64,000 nucleotides of DNA from Cellvibrio zantedeschiae (GCF_014652535.1 NZ_BMYZ01000002.1:62001-126000), one strand, 5' to 3'; counted from the stretch's first letter, positions 33,236-43,104 are shown. The notes: a model not told the origin generated them from the sequence alone. Program-made: numbers and translations.

Positions 33236-33673
33236 TTATTCGGTAACGACCAAATCACCTGAAATAGAAACGCCGGATTTCAGCATACCAGAATCGCAAG
33301 CATAAATTTCTTTACTGGAAACGGCTTTGCCTTTTGCGTTGGATTTAATGTTAATCACCGCCGTTGCGCCTTCTTTTTTTGCCGCTTCACGCAATTCTTT
33401 CAGGGCAACAACCAAGGCAGAATGGCAAGCAGTAATTTGTGATTTTAATGAGGCATTGATTTCACGATCAAAGGTGTACTGACCGATGGTTTTGGTAATG
33501 TTGCCAGTGGGAACTGCATCGCCAAAATAAAATTTAATATCGTCAGGTAAGCCCAATTTAGCATCGTCTGATGCTAAAGCGTCTGCAATTGAAATATTTT
33601 TCAATTCACGCGCTTCAGCTTGAAAAGTAATTGCACACAGGGTTGAGATAAAAACAAATAATAGCTTTTTCAT
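33236..33673 (-). CDS. Small secreted protein, YbjQ-like fold possible
   Basis: A 145-residue protein from ATG 33673, with a GAGGTG site. The signal peptide ends near FQAEA (about residue 22). The mature part has LREAAKKEGATAVINIKS followed by SKEIYACDSG, reminiscent of YbjQ-like heavy-metal-binding or RcsF-type folds. Two cysteines (in ITACHSA and YACDSG) could form a disulfide. Close relatives in databases often carry an 'excinuclease' label that does not fit a secreted protein. Function unknown. It is downstream of the Tex gene on the minus strand (43-bp gap) and may be cotranscribed. Confidence 0.6.
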   Translation of the reverse strand: MKKLLFVFISTLCAITFQAEARELKNISIADALASDDAKLGLPDDIKFYFGDAVPTGNITKTIGQYTFDREINASLKSQITACHSALVVALKELREAAKKEGATAVINIKSNAKGKAVSSKEIYACDSGMLKSGVSISGDLVVTE

Positions 33674-33716
33674 AAACACCTCATAGTTGGTCATCGTTAA
33701 ATAATACGGCCTAAGC

Positions 33717-36098
33717 TTACTTCTTCTTCATGGCTTGTTGCAATAACGCACCCATACTGCCCATTGCTGCTGGAGCGGGGTTGTTGCGTTGTGCATTGCG
33801 CTGTTGATTTTGCGACTGTGGACGCTCGCCGCCCTTCTTCCCCTCAACCTTTTCGCCGGGGGTGTCATCCAGGCGTAACGAAAGTGCGATACGCTTGCGA
33901 GGCACATCAACTTCCATCACTTTTGCCTTCACTATATCGCCAGCTTTCACTGCTTCGCGCGGGTCTTTAATAAAGGTATGGGATAGTGCAGAGATGTGTA
34001 CCAAACCATCCTGATGCACACCAATATCCACGAAGGCACCAAAGTTGGTGACGTTGGTTACAGTACCTTCAAGTACCATACCGGGAACCAAATCGGTAAT
34101 TTCGTTAACACCATCCTGGAAGGTTGCGGTTTTAAATTCAGGGCGCGGGTCGCGGCCAGGTTTATCCAATTCTTTAATGATGTCGGTCACTGTAGGCACA
34201 CCAAATTTTTCATCGGTGTAATCAGCCGCTTTTAAACCACGCAAGAAAGCGGAGTCGCCAATTAATCCTTTTATTTCACGGGTGTGTTTCTCGGCGATTT
34301 TTTCAACAATCGAATAAGCTTCGGGGTGTACGCCTGACGCATCCAATGGATTACTGCCACCGGCAACGCGTAGAAAGCCCGCCGCCTGTTCAAAAGTTTT
34401 TTCGCCAAAGCGTGGGACTTTCTTTAATGCCGCACGTGATGCAAATGCACCGTTTTGATTGCGGAATTCAACAATATTATTGGCGAGCGTAGTGTTCAAA
34501 CCCGATACGCGTGCAAGCAATGCTGCCGAGGCGGTATTTACTTCTACCCCAACGGCGTTTACGCAATCCTCAACCACGGCATCCAGCGAGCGAGCTAATT
34601 GCGATTGTGATACGTCATGTTGGTATTGACCCACACCAATTGATTTAGGATCAATTTTTACCAATTCTGCGAGCGGATCTTGCAAGCGACGCGCAATCGA
34701 AATTGCACCTCTAATGGTCACATCCAAATCCGGAAATTCTTTTGCTGCAAATTCTGATGCCGAATAAACCGATGCGCCGGCCTCACTCACAATCACTGTA
34801 CTCGCCGTAATATCTTTGTGAGCTTTCAAAACATCCTTCGCAAATTTTTCGGTCTCGCGTGAGGCGGTGCCGTTACCAATGGCAATCAAACCAACGTTAT
34901 ATTTTTTGCAGAGATGAACCAAAATAGCTTCGGATTCTGCAATTTTGTTAAGCGGTGGTGTTGGGTACATTACGGTGTGATCGAGCACTTTGCCGGTTGC
35001 ATCTACCACCGCGACTTTTACGCCGGTACGCATACCAGGGTCCAACCCGATAGTCGCTTTTTGCCCGGCGGGCGCAGCGAGCAATAAATCTTTTAAGTTG
35101 GATGCAAATACTTTAATGGCGCCGTCTTCGGCTTTTTCGCGCAATTCGCTTAACAAATCTGTTTCGAGATGGGTTAATAATTTAACGCGCCATGTCCAGC
35201 GTACAACTTCTGCTAACCATGCATCAGCTGCTCGGCCTTTATCCTGAACTTGCCAATGTTCGGCAATCATGGTTTCGCAGGGGTGGCCGATTCGTACTGT
35301 TTCATCACCCACTTTAATAGCTAAGGTAAGTGCGCCTTCATTGCGGCCACGGAACATAGCTAAAGCGCGATGTGACGGAACGGATTTGAGCGGTTCATCG
35401 TGCTCAAAATAATCGCGGAATTTTTGTACTTCCTGGGAGTTGTCAGTTTCTTTGCCAGCCACAACGCGCGCACTCAAGGTACCTTCCTGGGTTAGGAAAT
35501 TACGTAATCGCCCAAGCAGCTCTGCGTCTTCGCTGAACTTTTCCATAAGAATATATTTAGCACCATCGAGTGCCGCTTTGGTATCGTCGATTTTGTGCTC
35601 GGCATTCAAGTATTTTGCAGCTTCAACTTCTGGGTTAAGTGTTGGATCTGCCATGAGTGCTTCTGCCAAAGGCTCCAAGCCTGCTTCTTTGGCAATTTGG
35701 CCTTTGGTGCGGCGTTTGGGTTTGTAGGGCAGGTATAAATCTTCCAGGCGATTTTTGGTGTCTGCCAAATTAATATCGCGCTCCAGCTCAGGAGTAAGTT
35801 TTTCCTGCTCGATAATAGATTTTAAAATGCTCGCACGGCGCTCTTCCAGCTCGCGCAGATAACGCAGGCGTTCCTCTAATGTACGCATTTGCCCATCGTC
35901 CAATCCACCGGTAACTTCTTTACGGTAGCGGGAAATAAAGGGTACGGTTGCACCTTCATCCAAAAGCGCGACGGCAGCGCTAACTTGTTGTTCCTGAACG
36001 GTTAATTCGTCGGCGATGCGTTTGAAAATACTAGGTAGGCTAGCGATGCTGGTCATAAAGCGAACTCGTATTGCGGTAGGGATATTGAGGGGAGCCAT
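33717..36098 (-). CDS. tex: Tex family transcription accessory protein (S1 RNA-binding)
   Basis: A 793-residue Tex protein with the usual domain order: N-terminal helical region ([34 protein letters not shown]), a YqgF-like nuclease fold ([24 protein letters not shown], about 335-460), helix-hairpin-helix repeats ([29 protein letters not shown]) and a C-terminal S1 domain ([29 protein letters not shown], about 660-730). The tail is Gln/Asn-rich. Tex binds nucleic acid and influences transcription. ATG 36098 has an AGGG site with tight spacing; ATG 36056 (MTSIASLPS) is an alternative nearer the family start. Confidence 0.95.
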   Translation of the reverse strand: MAPLNIPTAIRVRFMTSIASLPSIFKRIADELTVQEQQVSAAVALLDEGATVPFISRYRKEVTGGLDDGQMRTLEERLRYLRELEERRASILKSIIEQEKLTPELERDINLADTKNRLEDLYLPYKPKRRTKGQIAKEAGLEPLAEALMADPTLNPEVEAAKYLNAEHKIDDTKAALDGAKYILMEKFSEDAELLGRLRNFLTQEGTLSARVVAGKETDNSQEVQKFRDYFEHDEPLKSVPSHRALAMFRGRNEGALTLAIKVGDETVRIGHPCETMIAEHWQVQDKGRAADAWLAEVVRWTWRVKLLTHLETDLLSELREKAEDGAIKVFASNLKDLLLAAPAGQKATIGLDPGMRTGVKVAVVDATGKVLDHTVMYPTPPLNKIAESEAILVHLCKKYNVGLIAIGNGTASRETEKFAKDVLKAHKDITASTVIVSEAGASVYSASEFAAKEFPDLDVTIRGAISIARRLQDPLAELVKIDPKSIGVGQYQHDVSQSQLARSLDAVVEDCVNAVGVEVNTASAALLARVSGLNTTLANNIVEFRNQNGAFASRAALKKVPRFGEKTFEQAAGFLRVAGGSNPLDASGVHPEAYSIVEKIAEKHTREIKGLIGDSAFLRGLKAADYTDEKFGVPTVTDIIKELDKPGRDPRPEFKTATFQDGVNEITDLVPGMVLEGTVTNVTNFGAFVDIGVHQDGLVHISALSHTFIKDPREAVKAGDIVKAKVMEVDVPRKRIALSLRLDDTPGEKVEGKKGGERPQSQNQQRNAQRNNPAPAAMGSMGALLQQAMKKK

Positions 36099-36243
36099 TA
36101 TCCCTAAATTGCTGTGGGCTGCCAGTCTTGCTTTTGCATTTTTTCTGAGGTTGAGTTTTTTATAAAAAGTGAATCCAAATTAGCCGGAGCTGTGTCTTAG
36201 TAGTAACTCATTCAATTCCATCACTGTGTGTAAGGGTACCCCT

Positions 36244-37047
36244 ATGAAGATATTACGATTTTCACCTTTTTCGATTTTAGCTTTCGCCGTGCTGTTGTTT
36301 TCCGTTGAAGCTGCTGTTGCCGATGAAACCCTTGCTCGCTCTTACGATATAAAAAATGTCTCAGAGGTTGTGGTTGGGGGTGGTGGACGTATTCGCATTA
36401 CCCAGGGCGATACCGAGACCTTGCGAGTGGAAGCGGAGGCAGATGTGATTAATCGCGTCAGTGTGGATTTAAGTGGAAATAAACTTAGCCTGAATGTGAA
36501 AAGAAGCTCAGGAAAAGGCTTTAGCTTGTTTGATTTTTTCTCTCACCAAAATGATGAGGTGCTGTATATATTGCAACTGAAAAACCTCAGCTATCTCGGG
36601 TTATCTGGTGCATCGCGTGCGACCTTGAGTGACTGGGTGGGCAAGAATATGGCTGTTAATGTTAGCGGTGCGGGTGAAATTAATTTTGCCAATCTCAGCG
36701 TGGATGATTTGTTTGTTGAACTAACCGGCGCAAGCAATGCCCACACACAATCTCTTACTGCAAATAAAATTAAATTCGAACTCTCCGGCGCAGCCAACGC
36801 AAATATTAAGGCGCAAAGCCAAACTAAATTCCTGCAAGTTGGTGCGAGTGGTGCGAGTAACTTTCGCGGCAAATTGTTAACTGTCACCCAAGCCGATGTA
36901 GGCGCGAGCGGCGCATCAAACATCGAATTAAACGTGACAGAATTTTTAAAAGCTAATGCAAGCGGTGCGTCCAACGTGCGCTATTTGGGGCAGCCAAAAC
37001 TGCAAAGCGATTCCAGTGGTGCGAGCCATGTAAGTTCAATAAATTAA
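36244..37047 (+). CDS. GIN (DUF2807) domain secreted protein with Gly-Ala-Ser repeats
   Basis: A 267-residue protein from ATG 36244, with an AAGGG site; a GTG at 36226 is less likely. The signal peptide ends near AAVAD (about residue 26). The GIN domain (VVVGGGGRIRITQGDTETLRVEAEAD) folds as a beta-helix. The second half contains five or so imperfect repeats built on GASGASN or SGAANAN at about 22-residue spacing, ending in SDSSGASHVSSIN. GIN proteins are putative auto-transporter-like adhesins of unknown role. It is a single gene followed by a terminator. Confidence 0.82.
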   Translation: MKILRFSPFSILAFAVLLFSVEAAVADETLARSYDIKNVSEVVVGGGGRIRITQGDTETLRVEAEADVINRVSVDLSGNKLSLNVKRSSGKGFSLFDFFSHQNDEVLYILQLKNLSYLGLSGASRATLSDWVGKNMAVNVSGAGEINFANLSVDDLFVELTGASNAHTQSLTANKIKFELSGAANANIKAQSQTKFLQVGASGASNFRGKLLTVTQADVGASGASNIELNVTEFLKANASGASNVRYLGQPKLQSDSSGASHVSSIN

Positions 37048-37146
37048 CGCGTGGCGCTACCCAGGTCGAATCTAGTTGATTAAATAAATCGGATGTTAAT
37101 GTGAGGTACTAGCTTGTTCGTGGTTCGCCACGGCTGCTATAGTTTT

Positions 37147-37173
37147 AGCGCGGTTTAGCCGCGCTTTATTTTT
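37147..37173 (+). terminator. Intrinsic terminator after the GIN-domain gene
   Basis: AGCGCGG (37147-37153) and CCGCGCT (37159-37165) form a 7-bp stem followed by a T-rich run, 100 bp after the stop at 37047. Confidence 0.7.
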
Positions 37174-37219
37174 TTCGGCTTGCGAAGAAATACCACCTCA
37201 ACTATTTAGGGAATACAGG

Positions 37220-38548
37220 ATGCAATTTCCAATCATTCGAACATGCCAATCATTTGCCGTTGTTGTTCTGCTAGCTGCCTGTGGCGGCGGTGGCGGGAGC
37301 GATGGAAGCTCTTCAGGTCCGTTTGGCAGCAATATCTCTGTTAATAACACGGGCAACAATGTTCCCGATGGTACCTTTCGCCCTGCGGTTGCAAATTCGC
37401 CATACAGCTCACAGATTGTTAATTGTGTAAAAATCGTTAATGACAATCCGGTTAACGAGTGCAAATTAAGTACATTGCCATTTATTGGCCAAAAAACCAG
37501 CTCACCAACCAAAGCCGATATATTGGCGCAAACCGTTGTTTCACATCCCTGGATGGCCACGCGTTTTGAGCAACTGCTCGACCAAATGCCAAAAGATATT
37601 TTCTTGCTGTTTCGCGGCGTTACGGCGGTGGTCATAGGTGCAGACATTCGCCCATCGCATTATCGTTCAGATTCCGGTGCCATTTATTTAGATCCAGCAG
37701 ATTTGTGGCTCAACGCTAGCGAGCGTGCCACTATTTCGAAAGTAGAAGATTTTCGCAGTGGCTTCTCTAATGGTTTGGCCTTCCGCAGTTTGTGGCGCTA
37801 CGTTCAGGGCAACAAATATGCCTATGAATACTACGACTTGGATGGCCCAATCAGTTCGCGCACCATTGGCGATATTGTGCGCCCTATGGCAGCACTGTTG
37901 TTTCACGAATTAGCCCACGCCAATGATTTTATGCCGCCGGCTTATGTTGCGCAGGTTAATCCCCAGGTAACGCCACTCAGCGCAATTGAGGCGTTGGGAA
38001 ATGCGCGAATTTCCACTGGATTGACAGCACAGAGCCCACTCAATTCGGAGATGCAATTTAGCTTGGCGCGAGTAATGTATCGGGGTGTGACCGCGACCGA
38101 TGCGCAAAAGAGATTGTCTGCTGAACAAGTGGGGCTTGATTTCGCAATTGATGGCGCAAGCGACTCTTACAATTATTCAAGCCAATATGAAGACGCCGCC
38201 ATGTTGTTTGAAGAAGTCATGATGAAATACCACTACAACGTTGATCGGGAATTGGCATTTACGGATGCACCACCCGCAACAGGCGCTAGCTGTGCCAACT
38301 ATGTAGTGCGTTGGGGAGTGAGAAATCGAATTGGTGAGCCTTTAGTGAAATCCCGCGCGCAAATAGTTGTGAACAAATTGCTTGGTGTAAATGACACCGC
38401 TGTTTATTTTGCAGCCTTGCCCGCTCCTCGCAGCATGCGGCTTGGTGTAGATTGGTGTAATAATTTGACGGCTGCAAGCCGCGAAGGCAGTATGCAAAAA
38501 ATGTCGTTTGAGCCAATGCCAGCGCGCGATTTATTGCCAGTTGATTAA
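37220..38548 (+). CDS. Lipoprotein with HELAH zinc-protease motif
   Basis: A 442-residue lipoprotein. The signal peptide ends in VVLLAAC (Cys21), followed by a Gly/Ser-rich stretch. Residues 229-233 read HELAH inside LLFHELAHANDF, a clean HExxH metal-binding motif preceded by hydrophobic residues as in zincins. Two acidic clusters downstream (DAAMLFEEVMMKYHYN) may supply the third ligand, but the family is not one I recognise. Four Cys in the mature part (VNCVKIV, NECKLS, GASCANY, VDWCNN) could form disulfides. The ATG at 37220 follows a GGAATACAGG site. It is predicted as an outer-membrane metallopeptidase; the activity is inference. Confidence 0.6.
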   Translation: MQFPIIRTCQSFAVVVLLAACGGGGGSDGSSSGPFGSNISVNNTGNNVPDGTFRPAVANSPYSSQIVNCVKIVNDNPVNECKLSTLPFIGQKTSSPTKADILAQTVVSHPWMATRFEQLLDQMPKDIFLLFRGVTAVVIGADIRPSHYRSDSGAIYLDPADLWLNASERATISKVEDFRSGFSNGLAFRSLWRYVQGNKYAYEYYDLDGPISSRTIGDIVRPMAALLFHELAHANDFMPPAYVAQVNPQVTPLSAIEALGNARISTGLTAQSPLNSEMQFSLARVMYRGVTATDAQKRLSAEQVGLDFAIDGASDSYNYSSQYEDAAMLFEEVMMKYHYNVDRELAFTDAPPATGASCANYVVRWGVRNRIGEPLVKSRAQIVVNKLLGVNDTAVYFAALPAPRSMRLGVDWCNNLTAASREGSMQKMSFEPMPARDLLPVD

Positions 38549-38588
38549 TGCTCATTTAGATTTTTCTTAAGTGATATGATTTACTACA

Positions 38589-38620
38589 GCCGCTAGTTAG
38601 ATAATTAGCGGCTTTTTTTT
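38589..38620 (+). terminator. Intrinsic terminator after the HELAH lipoprotein gene
   Basis: GCCGCTA (38589-38595) and TAGCGGC (38606-38612) form a 7-bp stem followed by eight T. Confidence 0.85.
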
Positions 38621-38678
38621 TAAGTGTCATCTTTATATGTTATAGCTCGTAAAAAACTCCTGTTGCGAAGATTGAATA

Positions 38679-39692
38679 ATGTCACTTGTTAAACAATTAA
38701 TTTTTATTTCTACAATCCTCTGCACAAGCGGTTGGGGGTTAGCACAAGAGCTTTCGGAAGAGCACGCAATCCAGGAATCATCTGCGGATGATGTGGTAGA
38801 AGTCCTGGTGGTGGGTGAACAGCCCGGTCCAAGCTTGTGGAAAGTCTATAAAGATCAGCATGTGCTTTGGGTGATGGGTACAATTTCACCCGTACCCAAA
38901 AATATGCAGTGGCATTCAAAACAAGTTGAAAATGTAGTGGCGAGCTCGCAGGAGTTTTTAACCCAACCAGGTGTAAAGGTAGAGGTTGGTTTTTGGAGTA
39001 AACTCAGTTTATTGCCTTCACTGGTTGGTATTAAACACAACCCCGATGGCAAAAAACTCGTCGATGTTTTACCTGCAGATCTCTATGCGCGCTGGTCGAT
39101 ATTAAAAGAAAAATATATCGGCAAAGATAATGATATTGAAAAGAATCGCCCGATTTTTGCGGCGACAGAATTATTTAAAAAATCAATTGATAAGTCCGAC
39201 ATGGCTCCGAACGACAGTGTGCGATGGGCGATTGAAAATATTGTTCGCAATAACAAAATCAAAACGACAAAACCCATTGTTGGTCACGAGCTGAAAAATG
39301 CACGTGCAACGGTTAAGAAATTTAAAAAATCTTCGTTAGATGATACTGCATGTTTTGCGAGAACGATTGAGCGCCTCGAAACCGATTTAGGGGCAATGCG
39401 CACACGCGCCAATGCCTGGGCAAAAGGTGACTTGGATGCCTTGCGTAATTTGCCTTATCACAATGAACGTGAGGATTGTGAATCAGCTGTGCTCAATTCA
39501 GAAATTGCCCAAGACCAAGGCGTGCAAAATATTAAGCAGCTGTTAAAAGATGAATGGCTTGCTGCAGCAGAAGTTGCGCTTGCGACTAATGAATCCACCT
39601 TCGCCATCTTGCCTATGGCCGAACTCTATAAGTCAGATGGCTATCTGGCTGCCCTTGCCGCTAAAGGATATGTGGTGGAACGGCCTGAATAG
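38679..39692 (+). CDS. TraB/GumN family protein
   Basis: A 337-residue secreted protein. The signal peptide ends near GWGLAQE (about residue 23). It has the TraB/GumN-type SLWKVYKDQHVLWVMGTISPVPKNMQWHS start, which places the conserved histidine-bearing strand at the N-terminus, and ends with EVALATNESTFAILPMAELYKSDGYLAALAAKGYVVE. These proteins share a fold with Tiki-type metalloproteases. The conserved N-terminal GxxH motif is here a GTIS variant, so peptidase activity is doubtful. It is a single gene behind a terminator. Confidence 0.8.
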   Translation: MSLVKQLIFISTILCTSGWGLAQELSEEHAIQESSADDVVEVLVVGEQPGPSLWKVYKDQHVLWVMGTISPVPKNMQWHSKQVENVVASSQEFLTQPGVKVEVGFWSKLSLLPSLVGIKHNPDGKKLVDVLPADLYARWSILKEKYIGKDNDIEKNRPIFAATELFKKSIDKSDMAPNDSVRWAIENIVRNNKIKTTKPIVGHELKNARATVKKFKKSSLDDTACFARTIERLETDLGAMRTRANAWAKGDLDALRNLPYHNEREDCESAVLNSEIAQDQGVQNIKQLLKDEWLAAAEVALATNESTFAILPMAELYKSDGYLAALAAKGYVVERPE

Positions 39693-39836
39693 CAATTTGA
39701 GTCATTGTCTTATTGGACCTAACCTATGATTGGATTGAGCAACTGAACTTGGCCTTAAAAATGAGTTCTCTGGATCTTGTCATTTAACCGGGTCAGATTC
39801 TGCGAATAGAATGACATAATATTCCCCCCAATTTTT

Positions 39837-40529
39837 ATGGCGCTATCGATGAAACACCTTTCTTTTCTGCACCTTACTTCGCGCCATCCATCGGCAATTC
39901 TCTTACTGGTCCAGCTGACGGGAATGCTGCTGTATCCTTTCCTTGAAGGAACTCAGGCGGGGCTTGTTGCCTTCAACGCCTTTGGAGTGACGGTGCTAAC
40001 GCTCACCACGCGAATGGTGCGGCGCACCCCGGGACTAACCTGGATTAGCGGCAGCCTTGCAATGGCCATTATCGTGTTGTTAGTGCTGCAAACTTTTTTT
40101 TCGATGACTGAGTTGCTGCCCTGGAGCTCTGGTCTGGAAGCGATTTTTTATTTCTATGCTGCAGGCAGTTTGATTGCCTACATGATGGAAGACCTGCGTG
40201 CTACAACCGACGAACTGTTTGCCGCCGGCGCGACCTTTACCTTGCTGGCCTGGGGCTTTACCCACTTGTTCATGCTGATTCAAATACTTGAGCCGGGCAC
40301 TTATGCCGCCGCCGTTAATCCGCAGGACATGCGCACCTGGACCGAGCTTAACTATCTTAGCTTTGCGCTGCTATCGAGTACCGGGATTGGAGATGTTATA
40401 CCGCTGACCCCACACGCGCGTGCGGTGGCCAGCGTCGAAATGTTTGTTGGCTTGCTCTATCTGGCTGGCGTAGTTGCCCGCTTGATCGGCCTGACGCAAT
40501 TGCATCATGGCGACACACCTAAGTCATAA
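39837..40529 (+). CDS. Ion channel family (two-helix K+ channel-like) membrane protein
   Basis: A 230-residue membrane protein with several hydrophobic helices and a pore region SFALLSSTGIGDVIPLTPHARAVASVEMFVG (about 174-205). The filter sequence is TGIGD where TVGYG is canonical. It is preceded by a pore helix and followed by the last membrane helix. A domain of about 150 residues with further helices precedes it. Such channels are commonly annotated as ion channel family proteins; with this filter, selectivity may be altered. ATG 39837 or 39849 can be the start. Confidence 0.78.
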   Translation: MALSMKHLSFLHLTSRHPSAILLLVQLTGMLLYPFLEGTQAGLVAFNAFGVTVLTLTTRMVRRTPGLTWISGSLAMAIIVLLVLQTFFSMTELLPWSSGLEAIFYFYAAGSLIAYMMEDLRATTDELFAAGATFTLLAWGFTHLFMLIQILEPGTYAAAVNPQDMRTWTELNYLSFALLSSTGIGDVIPLTPHARAVASVEMFVGLLYLAGVVARLIGLTQLHHGDTPKS

Positions 40530-40623
40530 TGTGCTCGCCCCATGGTCGGATAAGTCAAACCAAAACTGATTTATCCAATGACTCATTGATCAAACAAATT
40601 TTTGTTATGCATTGCCACCAATA

Positions 40624-40917
40624 TCAAAATGTTGCCTTTACAGCAGCGCTGAAAATACGTGGTGCACCGGGCCAAACTTCAAACCGACTAAACGTGTGCT
40701 CGTAGTAAGTTTCGTTAAATAAATTCTCAACCGAAAAGCGAAGTTGAACATGGGTGTTAATGCTGTAGTTGGCAAAAGCATCTACTCTCCAATAATCCGG
40801 CCGTTTGAATGAAGCTGCGGTATCATCCGTACGTTCATCCATATAATTGATGGCTGTATCTACATTTAGCGAATCGCCAATCTGATAATCCCTTGCGAGT
40901 GACCAAGCCGCCTAAAG
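40624..40917 (-). pseudogene. C-terminal remnant of a TonB-dependent receptor
   Basis: An open stretch of about 98 codons encodes only the final barrel strands of a siderophore-type receptor: DSLNVDTAINYMDERTD, FKRPDYWRVDAFANYSI, FSVENLFNETYYEHTFSRFE and the terminal AAVKATF. Upstream in the same frame a TAG stop occurs at about 40918, directly at a GCCGCC / GGCGGC hairpin that follows the intact receptor gene. The plug and most of the barrel are missing. The break next to the hairpin suggests a deletion that removed a second receptor gene and left its tail. Confidence 0.75.
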
Positions 40918-40935
40918 GCGGCTATAACGGAGAAG

Positions 40936-43029
40936 TTAAAAGGAAACTTTCACACTGGCGCTGGCATTTCGCGGTGCGCCGTAAAAGGATTGTGACCAGT
41001 ACAAACTGGTAAGGTATTTTTCGTCGGTGACGTTATTGAGGTTGAGCGCCAGTTTAATGTGATTGCTCACCGCATAAGTGATGTAGGCGGAACCTACTCC
41101 GTAAGCCTCTTGTTTGATGGCACCGGTGTGAATGTCATCTTGCCAGCGCCAGCTTGCGCCAATTTCCAACGCAGCAGTGGGTGTGTATCGAGCACCGAAA
41201 TTAAACGTTTTACCCGGCACAAACGTACGCACCTGATTACCATGACCATCGTCCAGATCTACCTTGGTGAAACCCGCAAGCAGATGCCAGTGATCAGTTA
41301 TTTTTCCTGAGGCCTCTAATTCGTAGCCTTCAGACACAACGTCAATTCCTTTTGAGTAATCCACATTGTGCTCGTCGTTATGACCCGCAAACTCGGCGTA
41401 ATTACTTTGGTCTGCCTTGAATACGGCAAAGGATGTGAGCAGCTGCTCGTCAAACCATTGTGACTTCACGCCCAGCTCATAACTTTTACCTTGGGCAGCG
41501 CCCAAAGGTTTGAGCTGTTCATTTATGTCGGCTTGAGGTTCAAAAATATCGCTATAGCTGCCGTAAAGCTTAATGTTGCTGGCAAGCTGATAGTTCACAC
41601 CGAAGTATGGGCTGGTTTGTTGCTCATCTTTAGCCATGGAGTCGCCAAAGTTGAAACCGCGGGTGCTGTTATCAATGCTGTTTGCACCCAAAACGAAGTC
41701 AAGACGGTCAGTGGCACGGAGGTGAGTGATGATATAAAGGCGACGCAGATCATCATTCCAATCACCTGCAACTTGCGCCGGACCAAAATCAGGGCGGGCA
41801 ATTTCGCGACCGCTCCAACCCGGGAAAGCTGGCAGTGCACCCCAAGCCGGATCGTCGCTTGGTGCATGGTATTCCAGGTATCCACTGTCAGCTTTTGAAC
41901 CGCTGAAGCCAATTAAAATATCCTGACTGCGTCCGCCGAATTCAAAACTGCCAGACAGGGTTACATCCAGCAGGTCGCGTTTGGATTCGTTGAAATATTT
42001 ACCTGGCCAACCAAAAAGTCCCAAGCCTGTGTCTTTGTCAGGTTCTCCGTATACATAAAATAGTTCAGAGGGTTCTTCGTATTCGCTGTGGGTATAAACG
42101 GTTTTAAATTCCCATCCACCGCCCAGTTTATGGGTGTACTCCACAAAACCGGTTTTGTTAGATGTATCGTAAAAAGCCCAAGGCATGCTGGTAGTAGTTG
42201 AAGTCGGGTAATTGGTTTGTTCACCATTGGTATACAACAGTGGTAAAGCTCCCCAAAGGGGCGATTGTGCTTTGTTGGTTTGATCGGTGTAGCCAAAGGT
42301 GATGGTGCTACTTTCACCTAGTTGGCCGTCCACGACTCCGTAAAAAATATCCCTGTTGGTGCTGTATAGCTTCAGATAAGAATCTGCATCCTGACTTGCA
42401 ATTACAATACGACCGGCCCAGGTACCTGAATCGGTGAAGGGAGCTGAGACATCAAGCTCCCCACGCTGCTTGCCCCAAGCTCCTAACGTAAATTCGGTAC
42501 TAGCCTTAAACTCGTTGGTCGGGCGTTTGCGAATATAGTTAATAGTGCCGGAAGGATTGCCTGTACCAGTCAACAAGCCGTTAGCACCGCGAATCACTTC
42601 TATCTTTTCATAAACAGCCGTATCCAGCGCACCCACCACGTTCCAGTTAAATGGCATACCAATACCATCCACTTGCATGCTTTTAATATCGAACCCGCGC
42701 GAGTTGTAGTACGTACGGTCGGTTTCCGTTTCATCGACGTTTACACCCGTAATGAACTTGAGCGCGTGGTTTACGTCGTCCAATCCAAACCCTTCGATGA
42801 ACGCCTGATCCATTACCGTTACTGATTGCGGCGTCTCGTAAAGCGACATGGCCAACCCGGTAGCACCCTTGCTGACGCGGTTATCCCGCAGGCCGACAAT
42901 ATAAACTTCCTCAATCTCACTTCCTGCACCAGACCCCTGATCATTAAGGATTTCCTCAGTACCATAAGACCATTGGGTGGCCATAGCTACGGCAAGAGCG
43001 AGGATAGATTTTGCGGCTGGACGAGACAT
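40936..43029 (-). CDS. TonB-dependent siderophore receptor
   Basis: A 697-residue receptor from ATG 43029, with a GGAG site 5 nt upstream; an in-frame ATG at 43092 lies inside the Fur-like box and is unlikely. It has an N-terminal signal (AKSILALAVAMATQWSYG), a TonB box (EEVYIVGL), and a plug with LYETPQSVTVMDQ, ITGVNVDETETDRTYYNSRGFDI and IEVIRGANGLLTGTGNPSGTINYIRKRP, typical of FhuE/FpvA-type ferric-siderophore receptors. The barrel ends in SASVKVSF. It lies divergent from a PepSY protein across a Fur-like box. The substrate is probably a ferric siderophore; which one is unknown. Confidence 0.93.
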   Translation of the reverse strand: MSRPAAKSILALAVAMATQWSYGTEEILNDQGSGAGSEIEEVYIVGLRDNRVSKGATGLAMSLYETPQSVTVMDQAFIEGFGLDDVNHALKFITGVNVDETETDRTYYNSRGFDIKSMQVDGIGMPFNWNVVGALDTAVYEKIEVIRGANGLLTGTGNPSGTINYIRKRPTNEFKASTEFTLGAWGKQRGELDVSAPFTDSGTWAGRIVIASQDADSYLKLYSTNRDIFYGVVDGQLGESSTITFGYTDQTNKAQSPLWGALPLLYTNGEQTNYPTSTTTSMPWAFYDTSNKTGFVEYTHKLGGGWEFKTVYTHSEYEEPSELFYVYGEPDKDTGLGLFGWPGKYFNESKRDLLDVTLSGSFEFGGRSQDILIGFSGSKADSGYLEYHAPSDDPAWGALPAFPGWSGREIARPDFGPAQVAGDWNDDLRRLYIITHLRATDRLDFVLGANSIDNSTRGFNFGDSMAKDEQQTSPYFGVNYQLASNIKLYGSYSDIFEPQADINEQLKPLGAAQGKSYELGVKSQWFDEQLLTSFAVFKADQSNYAEFAGHNDEHNVDYSKGIDVVSEGYELEASGKITDHWHLLAGFTKVDLDDGHGNQVRTFVPGKTFNFGARYTPTAALEIGASWRWQDDIHTGAIKQEAYGVGSAYITYAVSNHIKLALNLNNVTDEKYLTSLYWSQSFYGAPRNASASVKVSF

Positions 43030-43089
43030 GAGAACTCCGGGTTGGGTAGAGGCTAGGTTGCGCAAATATAAACCCAAAAAGCTCATTGT

Positions 43090-43104
43090 CAATAATAATT
43101 CTCA
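43090..43104. promoter_or_regulatory. Fur-box-like operator between receptor and PepSY genes
   Basis: The reverse strand reads TGAGAATTATTATTG, which matches the 7-1-7 Fur core (TGATAAT-N-ATTATCA) at 11 of 14 symmetric positions. It sits between the divergent siderophore receptor (start 43029) and PepSY gene (start 43163), where Fur repression of both is expected. Confidence 0.6.

Noticed and set aside
36840-37020. Regular short DNA repeats that could suggest a CRISPR array
   Set aside because: The repeats are in frame inside a signal-peptide protein and encode GASGASN strands; no spacer pattern exists.
40907-40922. GCCGCC/GGCGGC hairpin after the siderophore receptor as an intrinsic terminator
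   Set aside because: The stem is good, but no U run follows on the minus strand; it is read as a remnant terminator at the deletion boundary.
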